Source of the DNA: Paractinoplanes tereljensis
GTDB taxonomy: Bacteria > Actinomycetota > Actinomycetes > Mycobacteriales > Micromonosporaceae
Direction of reading: 5' to 3'
DNA: 64,000 nt
NCBI RefSeq assembly: GCF_016862435.1
Contig: NZ_BOMY01000023.1
Coordinates: 1 to 64,000, forward strand
The notes beneath the pieces are model-generated. The model saw only the letters and a program-made list of their open reading frames with translations. It searched no databases and had not been told where the DNA came from. A program made the position numbers and the translations under genes. Shown here piece after piece: positions 50,754 to 60,800 of this stretch (the stretch's first letter is position 1; every line of letters begins with the position of its first letter).

Positions 50754-50916
50754 CGCGTGTACTGGTTCTTTGGTCCCCCGGCACCCGCAGCGTCAGGAAG
50801 CCGGTGCCACGCAGCCGGTCGACCACGTCGTGCGGCCGCTCGGCCGCGGACTCGCGCTCGGCGGAGCCGGCCTCCAGCTCGCTCAGCACATCAGTCAGGT
50901 CGGTCTGCTGAGTCAC
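50713..50916 (-). pseudogene. Truncated N-terminus of an acyl-CoA-dehydrogenase-like gene
   Basis: After a good AAGGGGAG site, GTG 50916 opens a frame whose first 50 residues (DVLSELEAGSAERESAAERP ... VVDRLRGTGFLTLRVPGDQR) resemble the N-terminal helices of acyl-CoA-dehydrogenase-like flavoproteins of the SfnB/desulfurisation type. It then turns into unlike, arginine-rich sequence inside the NUDIX 3' end and stops. Probably the stump of a gene lost by deletion. It is divergent from the MarR gene, which may have controlled the intact gene. Confidence 0.6.
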
Positions 50917-51038
50917 GTCACTCCCCTTCAAGCAGTCATTTGCGTGGTGCAAATGAAAGCTACCAGCATTTCCTACAAGTTCAATAGGCGGGCTAGGTTG
51001 GATTTCCGGTTGGCCTCCCGGTCGGGCACGATGGGGGC

Positions 51039-51539
51039 ATGGGAACCTCGCCGTCGGTCGACTCCGAGCTCGCCCGCATCCAGGAGTCGATCGCCTGGCT
51101 CATCCGGCTCGGCGAGTTCCACCGCTTCCACCGCGGCGAGGCCGGCGACGGCCCGATGCTCGACCGCACGGCCTTCCTGCTCCTGTCCCGCCTGTCCGAC
51201 GGCACCCCGCTGACGATGGGCGAGATAGCCGAACAGCTGGACATCACGCCGTCCACCGCCACCCGCCGGGTAGCCCCGCTGGCCGACGCCGGCCTGGTAC
51301 GCCGAGACCGCCACCCCGACGAACACCGCACCGTGCACATCACCATCACCGACGCCGGCCGCACCCGGGTGGAGGCCGTCCGCCAGGCCCGGGTCGAAAC
51401 CCTGCGCCAGACCTTCCGCGACTGGTCACCGCAGGACCTGAGCACCCTCGCGACCACCATCGACCGGCTCACCCGGACTCTCTCGGTGGAGCTCACCCAG
51501 GACGACGACTTCGCGGGCCGCCACCTGCGTCAGAGCTGA
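51039..51539 (+). CDS. MarR-family regulator
   Basis: A 166-residue winged-helix regulator: LTMGEIAEQLDITPSTATRR (recognition region, about residues 59-78), then the wing LVRRDRHPDEHRTVHITITD. Dimerises through the terminal helices. CACGAT (51027-51032) lies 6 bases before the ATG. Its divergent neighbour is the truncated dehydrogenase remnant, so its original target may be gone. Confidence 0.9.
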   Translation: MGTSPSVDSELARIQESIAWLIRLGEFHRFHRGEAGDGPMLDRTAFLLLSRLSDGTPLTMGEIAEQLDITPSTATRRVAPLADAGLVRRDRHPDEHRTVHITITDAGRTRVEAVRQARVETLRQTFRDWSPQDLSTLATTIDRLTRTLSVELTQDDDFAGRHLRQS

Positions 51540-51566
51540 GGAGCCCGGCCGGTCTACTGTCGGCCG

Positions 51567-51992
51567 GTGACCGACAACATGGATCGCGGGAAGCAGGTCA
51601 GGCAGCTCCGGCTCGTTGTCGAGGCGGAGGACTTCGCCGAGGCGGTGGCGTTCTATCGAGATGTGCTCGGGCTCCCCGAACAGGCCGCTTTCGCGGGCGA
51701 CGGCGACGCGGAAGTCGTGATCCTCGACGCCGGACGCGCGACTCTGGAGATCGCCAACCCGGCGCAGAAGCGGATGATCGACGAGGTGGAAGTCGGCCGC
51801 CAGGTGGCACCGCGGATCCGTGTCGCGTTCGAGGTCGACGACGCCGTCGCGCGTACCGCGGAGGCCACGGCAGCCGGCGCCGCGCAGCTGGCGCCCCCGA
51901 CCCGCACGCCATGGGGCTCGCTCAACGCCCGGCTGGAGGCACCCGCCGGGCTTCAGATCACGTTGTTCCAGGAGCCGCCGCCGTCCGCATAG
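51567..51992 (+). CDS. VOC-family (glyoxalase-like) protein
   Basis: A 141-residue VOC protein: QLRLVVEAEDFAEAVAFYRD opening and LEAPAGLQITLFQE ending are typical, with VILDAGRATLEIA in the middle strand. Substrate unknown; could be a glyoxalase, dioxygenase or drug-binding type. GTG 51567 has TACTGT (51555-51560) 6 bases upstream, fitting leaderless transcription. Confidence 0.85.
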   Translation: MTDNMDRGKQVRQLRLVVEAEDFAEAVAFYRDVLGLPEQAAFAGDGDAEVVILDAGRATLEIANPAQKRMIDEVEVGRQVAPRIRVAFEVDDAVARTAEATAAGAAQLAPPTRTPWGSLNARLEAPAGLQITLFQEPPPSA

Positions 51993-52074
51993 CCGCCGCC
52001 CGGCGGTGCCGGAAATACGTTTCTCCGATGGCGTGCGCTCCCTAGGATCTTCGGTGATCAAGGGGGATGACACG

Positions 52075-54069
52075 GTGGGCGATTTCGAGAAGTTCGTGGC
52101 GGACGTGACTACCCGTCTGTCCGCGATGTCCAAGGGCGAGTTGTTCGTCGTCGGCGACGGTCTCGACCGGGATTCACTCTGGCTCACCTTTCTCGATTCC
52201 TTTCCGGCCGGCACCAATCTCCGGTTCCGTGAGCGGTCCGAGTACGACTGCTCGACCTGCCGCGTGTTCATCAAGCACTTCGGTAACGTCGTCGAGATTC
52301 ACAACGCTCAGATCCGTACGCTCTGGTCCGGGGTTTCGGCCTCTGACCCGGTCTTTTCCGTTGTCGCCGCCGCGATGGACGAATTCGTCGGCACGCTGCC
52401 GCTGTCCGGCATCTTCCGGTCCGCCGAGGCGCAGTACGGGGCGAAGACGACCCGCGCACTGCGTGACGGCCAGGTCGAGGTGTGGAACCACCTGTACGGC
52501 CGGGTGGAGAAGCAGCATCGCAGCACGGACGCCGGTGCGGCCCGGGGCACCTTCGACGCCGCGGTGCAGGTGTTCCAGCGTGGCCTGGCCGAGCTGAGCC
52601 GGCCCGCTCTGGACACCGTCGCCGACCTCATCGACGACAACGCCCTCTACCGCGGCGCAGAGCACAGCCGGGCGGTGACCGAGTTCCGGTCGCTGCAGAA
52701 CCGGTGGACGCAGGCGACCGACGGACGGGCCTTCGTGTTCGCCAACGCGATGAACCCGGCGGCCCGGCTCCGTAACACGGTGATCGGCACCCTCGTCCAG
52801 GATCTCTCCGCGGGCGTCGATCTGGAGCAGGCGGTCCGGTCGTTCGAGACGAAGGTGGCACCGCAGAACTACCAGCGCCCCACCGCGCTGATCACCCCGG
52901 CCATGGTCAAGGCCGCCATGAAGACCATCGACGAGCTGGGCATCGAGGAGTCGCTGCAGCGACGGTTCGCCCGGCTGTCCGACGTGTCGGTCAACAACGT
53001 GCTGTGGGTCGACAACGACACCCAGTCGCGGATGAAGGACGGCATCGAGGGGCTGCTCATGCAGGCGGCGAGTGCGCGCCTTCCTGACCCGAAGCCGCAG
53101 GAGATCCCCGTGGTCGCCTTCTTGAAAGACATCCTGCCCGGCGCCGAGAGCATCGACCTGTGGGTCGCCAACCGCCACGAACCGCACTTCGTCAGCCTCA
53201 CCACCGGCCGGCACCCGGCCGCACCGCGGCTGTTCACCTGGGACAACGATTTCGCCTGGTCGTACGGCGGCAACGTCACCGACTCGATCAAGGAGAGGGT
53301 CAAGCGGGCCGGCGGCAACGTTACCGGCAAGCTGCGGGTGAGCCTGTCCTGGTTCAACCACGACGACCTCGACCTGCACGTGTTCGAACCCAACGGCGAC
53401 CACATCTGGTACCGGGACAAGCGCAACAAGCTGGACGTCGACATGAACGCGAGCGGGCCGTTCTCCCGCGAGCCGGTGGAGAACGTCACCTGGACCCGCA
53501 ACATCGCCGACGGCGAGTACCGGATCGAGGTGAACCAGTACCACAAGCGGGACAGCAGCCCGGTCGGCTTCGTGATCGAGACCGAGAGCGACGGGAAGAT
53601 CGAGCATTACAGCCACGAGCGGGCGGTCGGCCACAAGGAGACCGTCGAGGTGGGCCGGATGACGATCGCCGGCGAGGTGATCACCGCTTTCCGGCCCGGT
53701 AAGGACATGCAGGCGGGCAGCGCCGGCAAGGACCTGTGGGGCATCACCACCGAACAGTTCGTGCCGGTGTCCACCGTCATGTACTCGCCGAGCTACTTCG
53801 ACGACAGCGAGGTCGGCAACCGCCACTACTTCTTCATGCTGAAGGGGTGCGTGAACGACCAGCCGGCCCGGGGGATCTACAACGAGTTCCTCCGCCGCGA
53901 CCTGCAACCGCATCGCAAGGTGTTCGAGGTCCTCGGCGACCGCACCAAGTGCGAGCCGTCCCCGGATCAGCTGTCCGGCCTCGGCTTCAGCTCCACGGTC
54001 CGCAGCTCGGTGGTCGCCAAGGTGACCATGACCGGCGGCCGGCGCCGCCTGCTCAGCATCCAGTTCTGA
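52075..54069 (+). CDS. Large protein of unknown function with a YfaP-like domain
   Basis: A 664-residue protein of no named family known to me. The N-terminal half (about 1-350) is mixed alpha/beta and includes SEYDCSTCRVFIKHFGNVVE with a CxxC, then a long helical part. Residues about 420-525 resemble the DUF2135/YfaP beta sandwich (LRVSLSWFNHDDLDLHVFEP, IADGEYRIEVNQYH). The end has YFFMLKGCVNDQPARGIYNE. It resembles proteins I recall from large phages and prophages, an uncertain memory-based link. GTG 52075 has AAGGGGGA at 7 bases; GTG 52054 is possible. The next gene follows after 39 bases in the same direction. Confidence 0.75.
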   Translation: MGDFEKFVADVTTRLSAMSKGELFVVGDGLDRDSLWLTFLDSFPAGTNLRFRERSEYDCSTCRVFIKHFGNVVEIHNAQIRTLWSGVSASDPVFSVVAAAMDEFVGTLPLSGIFRSAEAQYGAKTTRALRDGQVEVWNHLYGRVEKQHRSTDAGAARGTFDAAVQVFQRGLAELSRPALDTVADLIDDNALYRGAEHSRAVTEFRSLQNRWTQATDGRAFVFANAMNPAARLRNTVIGTLVQDLSAGVDLEQAVRSFETKVAPQNYQRPTALITPAMVKAAMKTIDELGIEESLQRRFARLSDVSVNNVLWVDNDTQSRMKDGIEGLLMQAASARLPDPKPQEIPVVAFLKDILPGAESIDLWVANRHEPHFVSLTTGRHPAAPRLFTWDNDFAWSYGGNVTDSIKERVKRAGGNVTGKLRVSLSWFNHDDLDLHVFEPNGDHIWYRDKRNKLDVDMNASGPFSREPVENVTWTRNIADGEYRIEVNQYHKRDSSPVGFVIETESDGKIEHYSHERAVGHKETVEVGRMTIAGEVITAFRPGKDMQAGSAGKDLWGITTEQFVPVSTVMYSPSYFDDSEVGNRHYFFMLKGCVNDQPARGIYNEFLRRDLQPHRKVFEVLGDRTKCEPSPDQLSGLGFSSTVRSSVVAKVTMTGGRRRLLSIQF

Positions 54070-54108
54070 TGTCCCGACCCAGATCCCAGATACCCGAGAG
54101 AGGCCACC

Positions 54109-54504
54109 GTGACCATTTTTGAAACGGCCACGCGGGAGAAGTTCCGCTACCCGTCGACCAAGGGCCAGCTGACCACGGAACAGCTGTGGGAGCTTCCGCT
54201 GACCGCCAAGTCCGGCTTCAGCCTCGATGACGTGGCCAAGGCCGTCAACGCCGAGCTCAAGGCCATCGACACCGAGTCGTTCGTGGCCACCGAGACCAAC
54301 CCGGCCAAGGCAACCTTGGAGACCAAGCTGGAGGTCGTCAAGCACGTCATCGCCATCCGCCTCGCGGAGGACCAGGCGGCGAAGGCAGTGGCGGCCAAGA
54401 AGCTGGAGAAGGAAAAGCTGATCGCGGTCCTGGGCCGTAAGCAGGACGCGGTCCTGGAAAACCTGACCGAGGCAGAGCTGCTGGCCCGGATCAACAACCT
54501 GTAG
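54109..54504 (+). CDS. Small charged helical protein, partner of the preceding gene
   Basis: A 131-residue acidic/basic helical protein: FETATREKFRYPSTKGQLTT, LWELPLTAKSGFSLDDVAKA and a long Ala/Glu/Lys helix (EDQAAKAVAAKKLEKEKLIA), ending in an LTEAELLARINNL segment. GTG 54109 has GAGAGAGG 5 bases upstream. The STKGQLTTEQLWELPL pattern recalls small phage proteins of unknown role. Co-transcription with the 664-residue protein suggests they act together. It overlaps the convergent MFS gene by 14 bases. Confidence 0.78.
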   Translation: MTIFETATREKFRYPSTKGQLTTEQLWELPLTAKSGFSLDDVAKAVNAELKAIDTESFVATETNPAKATLETKLEVVKHVIAIRLAEDQAAKAVAAKKLEKEKLIAVLGRKQDAVLENLTEAELLARINNL

Positions 54505-55840
54505 CCCGCCGTCGCACTCTCCTGCTGGCCAGGGCGGTGGCCAGCAGGAGGGCGGCGGCGATGGCCAGGCTTGCCCGCGCGCCGGGCAGGAAGGCCGGCG
54601 AACCGGCGATCAAGGAACCGAAGACGGCGATCGCGACCGCCCCACCGACCTGGCGGAACGTGTTGAAAACAGCGCTGGCCGTGCCGGCCTGATCCGGGTC
54701 GACGCCGTCGAGGACCACTCCGGTGACGGCGGGCATGGCCAGTGAACCGCCGGCCCCGATCGGGATGACGCACAGCACGACGAGCGGCACCGACCTCAGG
54801 TGGATGGTCGCGACGAGGGTGGCCAGGCCGATCACCATCATCTGCTGGCCGGCGACGATCGGCAGCCGGGGACCGAACCGGTTGGTGAGCGGGCCGCTGA
54901 CGAGGTTGCCGGTGATGGCGAAGAGCGCCGACGGGATGTAGACGAGCCCGGCGTGCAGCGGGGACAGGCCGAGGTATTGCTGCAGGAAGAGGCTGGTGAC
55001 GAAGACGTTGCCGTAGTTGCCGACCATGAAGGCGAACCCGACGCCGAGCGCGAGCCGGAAGCCCGCCGACCGGAACAGGCGCAGCGGCATCATCGGGTGG
55101 GCGACGCGGGCCTGGACGGCGACGAACGCGACGATCGCGGCGGCGGCGATGACCAGGGTGGCGGCGACAGCGGGCGAGGTGAAGCCGAGGTGGCCGCCCT
55201 CGATCAGGCCGTAGACGAGTCCGGCCAGGGCGACGACGGCGAGGATCTGCCCGGCCCAGTCGAAGCGGGCCGGGCGGACCGGCGAACGGGCCACGGTGAG
55301 CAGGAACAGCGTCATGCCGATGCCGACCGGCAGGTTGATGACGAACACGAGCCGCCAGTCGAGAGTGGTGAGCAGTCCACCCAGGGGTTGGCCGACCAGC
55401 GCGGCGACCGCGCCGCCGACGGCCCACACGCCGAGCGCCCGCGCGCGGCGGCCGCTGTCCGGGAAGGCTTCGCGGATCAGTGCCATCGAGGCGGGCAGCA
55501 TGACCGCGGCGCCGGCCCCCTGGACGCACCGGGCCGCGACGAGCGCGCCGATGCCCGGGGCGGCCGCGCACGCGGCCGATGCCAGGGTGAACACGGCGAT
55601 GCCCAGGATCAGGGCTTTTTTCGCACCGACCCGATCGGCGAGATTGCCGGCGAACAGCAGCAGCGAGGCGAACAGCAGGGTGTAGCCGTCGATGGTCCAC
55701 TGCTGGCCGGAGACGCCGCCACCAAGGTCCCGGGTGATGTTGGGCAGCGCGACGTTGACGATAGAGATGTCGAGCGTGATGAGAAAAAACCCCAAAGACC
55801 CAACCGCCAGCACGGTACGGGTCGTCTTCATGAGCACCAT
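54491..55840 (-). CDS. MFS drug-efflux transporter (DHA2 type)
   Basis: A 449-residue proton antiporter of the 14-membrane-segment DHA2/EmrB-QacA family. Motif D1 LGFFLITLDISIVNVALPNI is near the N-terminus, motif A is GNLADRVGAKKALILG, and motif C QPLGGLLTTLDWRLVFVINL lies in segment 5-6. Exports toxic organic compounds or an own metabolite. Divergent from the MLTR-type regulator at 55935; the 94-base gap includes GGGTGAG and CTCACC elements that could be operator halves. An ATG 3 codons in is an alternative start. Confidence 0.9.
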   Translation of the reverse strand: MVLMKTTRTVLAVGSLGFFLITLDISIVNVALPNITRDLGGGVSGQQWTIDGYTLLFASLLLFAGNLADRVGAKKALILGIAVFTLASAACAAAPGIGALVAARCVQGAGAAVMLPASMALIREAFPDSGRRARALGVWAVGGAVAALVGQPLGGLLTTLDWRLVFVINLPVGIGMTLFLLTVARSPVRPARFDWAGQILAVVALAGLVYGLIEGGHLGFTSPAVAATLVIAAAAIVAFVAVQARVAHPMMPLRLFRSAGFRLALGVGFAFMVGNYGNVFVTSLFLQQYLGLSPLHAGLVYIPSALFAITGNLVSGPLTNRFGPRLPIVAGQQMMVIGLATLVATIHLRSVPLVVLCVIPIGAGGSLAMPAVTGVVLDGVDPDQAGTASAVFNTFRQVGGAVAIAVFGSLIAGSPAFLPGARASLAIAAALLLATALASRRVRRRATGC

Positions 55841-55934
55841 GCAACACGGCCGCAGGTGAACGCGGCAGGGTGAGCTTTCGGGGGTACTGACTCAACCCCT
55901 CACCGAACCCGGGCACTCACGTAGCGTCGACCGT

Positions 55935-56813
55935 ATGGACAACCGAGCCGAGATCCGCGAGTTTCTCGCCACGCGGCGCGCCAAGATCACGCCGGACCAG
56001 GTGGGCCTGCCCGCCGGCACCGGCCTGCGCCGGGTCCCGGGGTTGCGGCGCGAGGAGGTCGCCGTACTCGCCGGGGTCTCCACCGACTGGTATGTCCGCC
56101 TGGAGAAAGGCCACATCGACGGCGTCTCCGACGACGTCCTCGACGCGGTCGCCCGGGCCCTGCAGCTTGACGACGCCGAGCGGCTGCACCTGTTCAACCT
56201 CGCCCGGACCGCGAAACCCCAGCGCACGGCCCGGCGCCGCAAGACGCAGCCGGCGGTACGCGACAGCGTGCGCCGAGTCGTCGACTCGATGAGCACCCCG
56301 GCGTTCGTACGCAACGGACGCCTGGACGTTTTGGCCATCAACGCGCTCGGCCGGGCGCTCTACGCACCCGCTTTCGAGGACCCCGGCCAGCCGGTGAACA
56401 TGGCCCGGTTCTGCTTCCTCGACCCGGCCTCCCAGGTGTTCTATCCCGACTGGGAACAGGTCGCCCGCGCCACCGTCGCCGTGCTGCGCAGCACCGCCGG
56501 CCGCGACCCGCACGACCGGGAGCTCACCGACCTGGTCGGCGAGCTGGCCACCCGCAACGACTTCTTCCGCACCGAGTGGGCGTCCCACAACGTCACCCTG
56601 CACCAGCACGGCAGCAAACACTTCCAGCACCCGCTGGTCGGACTCATCGACGTCACCTTCGACTCGATGGAACTACCCGCCGACCCCGGCCTGACGCTCA
56701 CCGCCTACAGCACCGAACCCGGCTCACCGTCCGAGGACGCGCTCAAGCTGCTCGCCAGCTGGACCGCCGCCCCGGCCTCGGCCCCGGCCTCGGCCCCGGT
56801 CGAGAAGCACTGA
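55935..56813 (+). CDS. XRE-family regulator with MLTR/MmyB-like ligand domain
   Basis: A 292-residue regulator of the same architecture as the one at 45728: RRVPGLRREEVAVLAGVSTD and WYVRLEKGHIDGVSDDVLDA in the helix-turn-helix, then the ligand domain (PAFVRNGRLDVLAINALGRA, FFRTEWASHNVTLHQHGSKH, PLVGLIDVTFDSMELPADPG). A short Ala-Ser-Ala-Pro repeat precedes the C-terminus. TAGCGT lies 7 bases before the ATG. Flanked by an efflux pump and an aldo/keto reductase, it probably controls both in response to a small molecule. Confidence 0.88.
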   Translation: MDNRAEIREFLATRRAKITPDQVGLPAGTGLRRVPGLRREEVAVLAGVSTDWYVRLEKGHIDGVSDDVLDAVARALQLDDAERLHLFNLARTAKPQRTARRRKTQPAVRDSVRRVVDSMSTPAFVRNGRLDVLAINALGRALYAPAFEDPGQPVNMARFCFLDPASQVFYPDWEQVARATVAVLRSTAGRDPHDRELTDLVGELATRNDFFRTEWASHNVTLHQHGSKHFQHPLVGLIDVTFDSMELPADPGLTLTAYSTEPGSPSEDALKLLASWTAAPASAPASAPVEKH

Positions 56814-56825
56814 AGGAGACCACCC

Positions 56826-57818
56826 ATGCAGAAACGCGTTCTCGGCCGCAGCGGCCTCGAAGTGTCCGCCCTCGGCCTCGGCTGCATGACGATGACCGGC
56901 GGCTACAGCGGAACCCCCGACCGCAAAGACATGATCACCCTGCTGCGCCAGGCCGTCGACCTCGGCGTCACCCTCTTCGACACCGCCGAGATCTACGGGC
57001 CGCACGCCAACGAGGAACTCGTCGGCGAAGCCCTGGCGCCGTACGCCGACCGGGTCGTCATTGCCACCAAGTTCGCCCAGGACATCGACCCGCAGACCCG
57101 TACGCCGCGCGACCGCATGCTGGGCCCGCAGGACCTCCCGGCCGCCGTCGACGGATCGCTCCGGCGCCTAGGGCTCGACGTGATCGACCTGTACTACCAG
57201 CATCGGGTAAACCCGGACGTGCCGATCGAGGAGATGGCCGGCGCGGTGCGCGACCTGATCGCGGCGGGCAAGGTCAAGCACTACGGCATGTCCGAAGCAT
57301 CCGAGGAGACCATCCGCCGCGCCCACGCCGTGCAGCCGGTGACCGCGATCCAGAGCGAATACAACCTGTGGTGGCGCCGCCCCGAACAGGGTGTGCTCAG
57401 CGCCTGCGCCGAACTCGGCATCGGCTTCGTGCCGTTCAGTCCGCTCGGCAAGGGCTTCCTCACCGGCACCGTCGACACCTCGACCACCTTCGCCGCCAAC
57501 GACCTGCGCGCCCAGATCCCCCGTTTCGCCGGCGAAGCGCTGAAGCACAACCTGGCGCTGGTCGACGCGGTCAAGGCCATCGCCGCGGACATGGGCGTCA
57601 CGCCCGGCCAGATCGCCCTGGCCTGGCTGCTCGCGCAACAGCCATGGATCGTCCCGATCCCCGGCACCACCAAACCGCACCGCCTCGAGGAAAACCTCGC
57701 CGCCACCGACATCACCCTCACCCCAGCCGAACTCACCCGGCTGGACGGCCTGTCGGCCCAATTCGAGATCAAAGGCGGCCGGTACCCGGACTTCCTAGAA
57801 TCCCAAACCAACCTCTGA
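56826..57818 (+). CDS. Aldo/keto reductase
   Basis: A 330-residue aldo/keto reductase. Tetrad: Asp and Tyr in VTLFDTAEIYGPHANEELVG, Lys in VVIATKFAQD, His in LYYQHRVNPDVP. The late PIPGTTKPHRLEENLAA binds NADPH. Belongs to the YhdN/AKR13-like oxidoreductases that reduce aldehydes such as methylglyoxal. It follows the regulator by 12 bases with an AGGAGA site, so they form an operon. Confidence 0.9.
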   Translation: MQKRVLGRSGLEVSALGLGCMTMTGGYSGTPDRKDMITLLRQAVDLGVTLFDTAEIYGPHANEELVGEALAPYADRVVIATKFAQDIDPQTRTPRDRMLGPQDLPAAVDGSLRRLGLDVIDLYYQHRVNPDVPIEEMAGAVRDLIAAGKVKHYGMSEASEETIRRAHAVQPVTAIQSEYNLWWRRPEQGVLSACAELGIGFVPFSPLGKGFLTGTVDTSTTFAANDLRAQIPRFAGEALKHNLALVDAVKAIAADMGVTPGQIALAWLLAQQPWIVPIPGTTKPHRLEENLAATDITLTPAELTRLDGLSAQFEIKGGRYPDFLESQTNL

Positions 57819-57829
57819 GTACGGCGGCC

Positions 57830-60800
57830 TCAGAGCTGGTTGATCGTCAACGCGAGCAGGCCCTGATCGAGGCCGACCACGAGATGGTCGTGGATCCAAC
57901 GGCATGTCCGGGCGCGGTGGTGCACGTGGATGGTGCGCAACGGGCGGCCGGTGCGAGGGTCCCACAGCCGGACAGTCCGGTCGGCACTCGCCGACGCGAG
58001 CACCGGGCGGTCACCGACCCGGCCCGCGTCGACCGCGGTGACCTCGCCGGTGTGGCCGGAGAACACCCGGCCGGGCCGGCCGTCGTCCGGATCCCAGAGC
58101 CGGATCGTCCGGTCGGCTCCGGCGGAGACCAGCCGAAGCCGGCCCTCGACGGTGACCACCCCCAGTCCGTTCACCGCGCCCTGGTGGCCGACCCGCTCCC
58201 AGCGCAGCGCACCGCCGTCGGCGGACCACAGCCGGATCACCCCGTTCTTGTCGGCCGAGGCCAGTGCCTCGCCGACCACGGCCAGGGAGGTGACCCAGGC
58301 CCGGTGGCCGATGAGGCGGTCGCGTACCTCGGCGCTGTGCGGACGCCACAACCGTACGGTCTCGTCGTCACCGGCCGAGGCCACCACCGGGCCGCGTGCC
58401 GTGCGCAGGACGGCGACCGCGTTGACCGGTTCCTGGTGTTCGCGGAAGTCCTGGACCGGTACCTGATCGCCGATCTCCCAGACCTGCACGACCGAGTCCG
58501 CGCCGGCTGCGGCGAGCAGCACCGGTTCCTCGTCCTCGACGACGCAGATCGCGTTGACGGGGCTGGCATTGGCACGCAGTTCGGAGCGGGCCCGGCCGGT
58601 GGCCAGTTCCCACAGGCGTACCGCACCATCGCTGCCGCCGGTCGCGACCAGCGGCCCGGACTCCGACGGGACAGCGCAGACGGTGCCCACCGAGCCGGGC
58701 AAGACGCTCTCGGCGAACGCCTGCGGTCGCTCCCCCGCCGGATCCCAGAGGCGTACGGTGCCGTCGTCTCCGGCGGTGGCCAGCATGTGCCGGTCGGGCA
58801 GCGGCAGCTCGCACACGGCCCGGATCCAGCTGGCCTGGCCCCGCAGCACCTGCCGCTCGGCGCCGGTCGCGGTGTCCCACAGGTGAATCGTGCCGTCCTC
58901 GCCCGTCGATGCCAGCATCTCGCCGTCGGCCGTCCGGATCGTGCACAGGTCGGTAATTGGGCCGCCGCCGGTGTCCAGGCAGCTGACCGCCTCGCCGGTG
59001 GCCGGATCCCACAGCCGTACGGTGCCGTCGTAGCCGCCGGAGGCGAGCAGAACCCGGTCGCCGGAGCGCATCGCGTACAGGGTGGTGACCCACCCTGAGT
59101 GGCCACGCAGCACCCCCTGCCGAGTGCCGGCGACCGGATCCCACAGCCGTACGTATCCGTCGAAGCCGGTCGAAGCGACCAGCCCGTACGGCTCGATCGG
59201 GACGTGGGTGACCGCGGTGACCCAGCCGGAATGGCCGGCGAGTGTGTGCAGCAGCGTGCCACCGGCGACGTCCCAGATCCGTACGGTCCGATCGTCGCCG
59301 GCCGACGCGAGCAACTCGTCGCCGGGGCCGATCGGGACAGCGCAGATGTTGCGCACCCAGTCGCCATGGCCGGTGAAGCTGTGCAGCCGCAGGCCGGATC
59401 GCGGATCCCAGATGCCGATGGTGCCGTCGTGGCTGGCCGTGGCGAGCAATGAACGGCCACCGGCGAGCACCGCGCAGACGCTGCGGACGCAGTCGTCGTG
59501 GCAGCTGAACACCCGTACGGTCTGGTTCGTGAGTGGATCCCAGAGCCGCACCGTGCCGTCCTCGCCGGCTGAGGCGAGCAGGTTGCGCCCGTCGACGGCG
59601 ATCGGACAGACGTCGAAGACCCCGAGCGCGTGGCCTTCGAGGACGGTGCGTTCAAGCCGTGGCGGAGTGTGTGCCCACCGCGCCCGGAACGGCGCCGACG
59701 CGGCGTCGACCCCGGCCCCCAGGTCGTCGATCAGGTCGACCACCGAGAAGAGGGCGGCCCGCTCGGCCGGGGCGGCGCCGACCGCGCGGGTGGTGCGCTG
59801 CAGCAGCAGTTTGCGGGCGCGGCCGGTCTTGGTCCGGGCCGCCTCGGCAACCGGCAGGAGCCGGTCGAGGTGGGCGTGCAACAGGTAGCCGTCGTCGTTG
59901 AGCAGGTCGTCGACCGCGCCGACCCGGGCAGCGTGCTGTGGCAACGAGCGCAGCAGGTAGTCGGGCGCCGCCGCCCAGCCGATGCTGCGGCCGTGGTGGC
60001 TCCAGACCGAGACGAGCACTCGCTCGTCCGCCTCGCGGCGGCCGATCTCCTGCCGGAATGCCAGCAGGGCGTCGTTGAGCGCCTGGTGGAAGAGGCGGTA
60101 CGTCGGATTGGCCGGATCACCGGTCTCCACCAGGAAGTTCGCGGCTGAGGAACGAGCGAACTGGTCGAGCTGATCGCCGCTGACCGGAGACCCGAAGGCG
60201 AGCACCGCGGCCCGCCAGAGTGGGATGGACAGGCCGGGTGTTTCGGCGTAGGCGAGGGCGGTGAGCACCAGCCGTGCGGGCGCGTCCCCGGCGTGTGGCA
60301 GGTGTTCCAGATAGTCGCCGAGGGCGTCGCCGATGGTGGGCGTGAACGAGACAAGCCGGGGATCGATCGGATGCAGGTCGCGCAGGGCCCGGACCCGGGC
60401 GACCAGGCCCGCGATCAGGAAGTTCTGCCCGGCGAGGGCGGCGATGCTCGCGGCCACCGGCGCGGCCCGGGCCGGATCCGCGTACGCCTCGCCGAGTTGG
60501 AGTGTCGCCTGCGCGTAGTCGGCCAGGTCTTCCGGCGAGAAGAACTCCGGTGCGTCCAGGTCGATCGTGTCGGCGTCCGAGCCGAAGGTGCCGAGCAGAT
60601 CGCCCAGGTCATCGGCGCGGCGGGTGCCGACGACGACCTGCACGCCGAGCGCGGCACAGGTGCGGGCGAGTGGGACGAGGACGTCGTCTATCAGGGCGCG
60701 GGTCTGCTCTGGTCCAGCGGCCTCATCCAGCGCATCGACCACCAGGTTGAACCGGGCCGGCCGGAGTTGCAGCCGGTCTCGCAGCGCGGGCATCAGGTCG

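Noticed and set aside
57796..57802. CCTAGAATCC in the aldo/keto reductase as another member of the TTCTAGAA family
   Set aside because: It has an extra base and is not palindromic; not counted.
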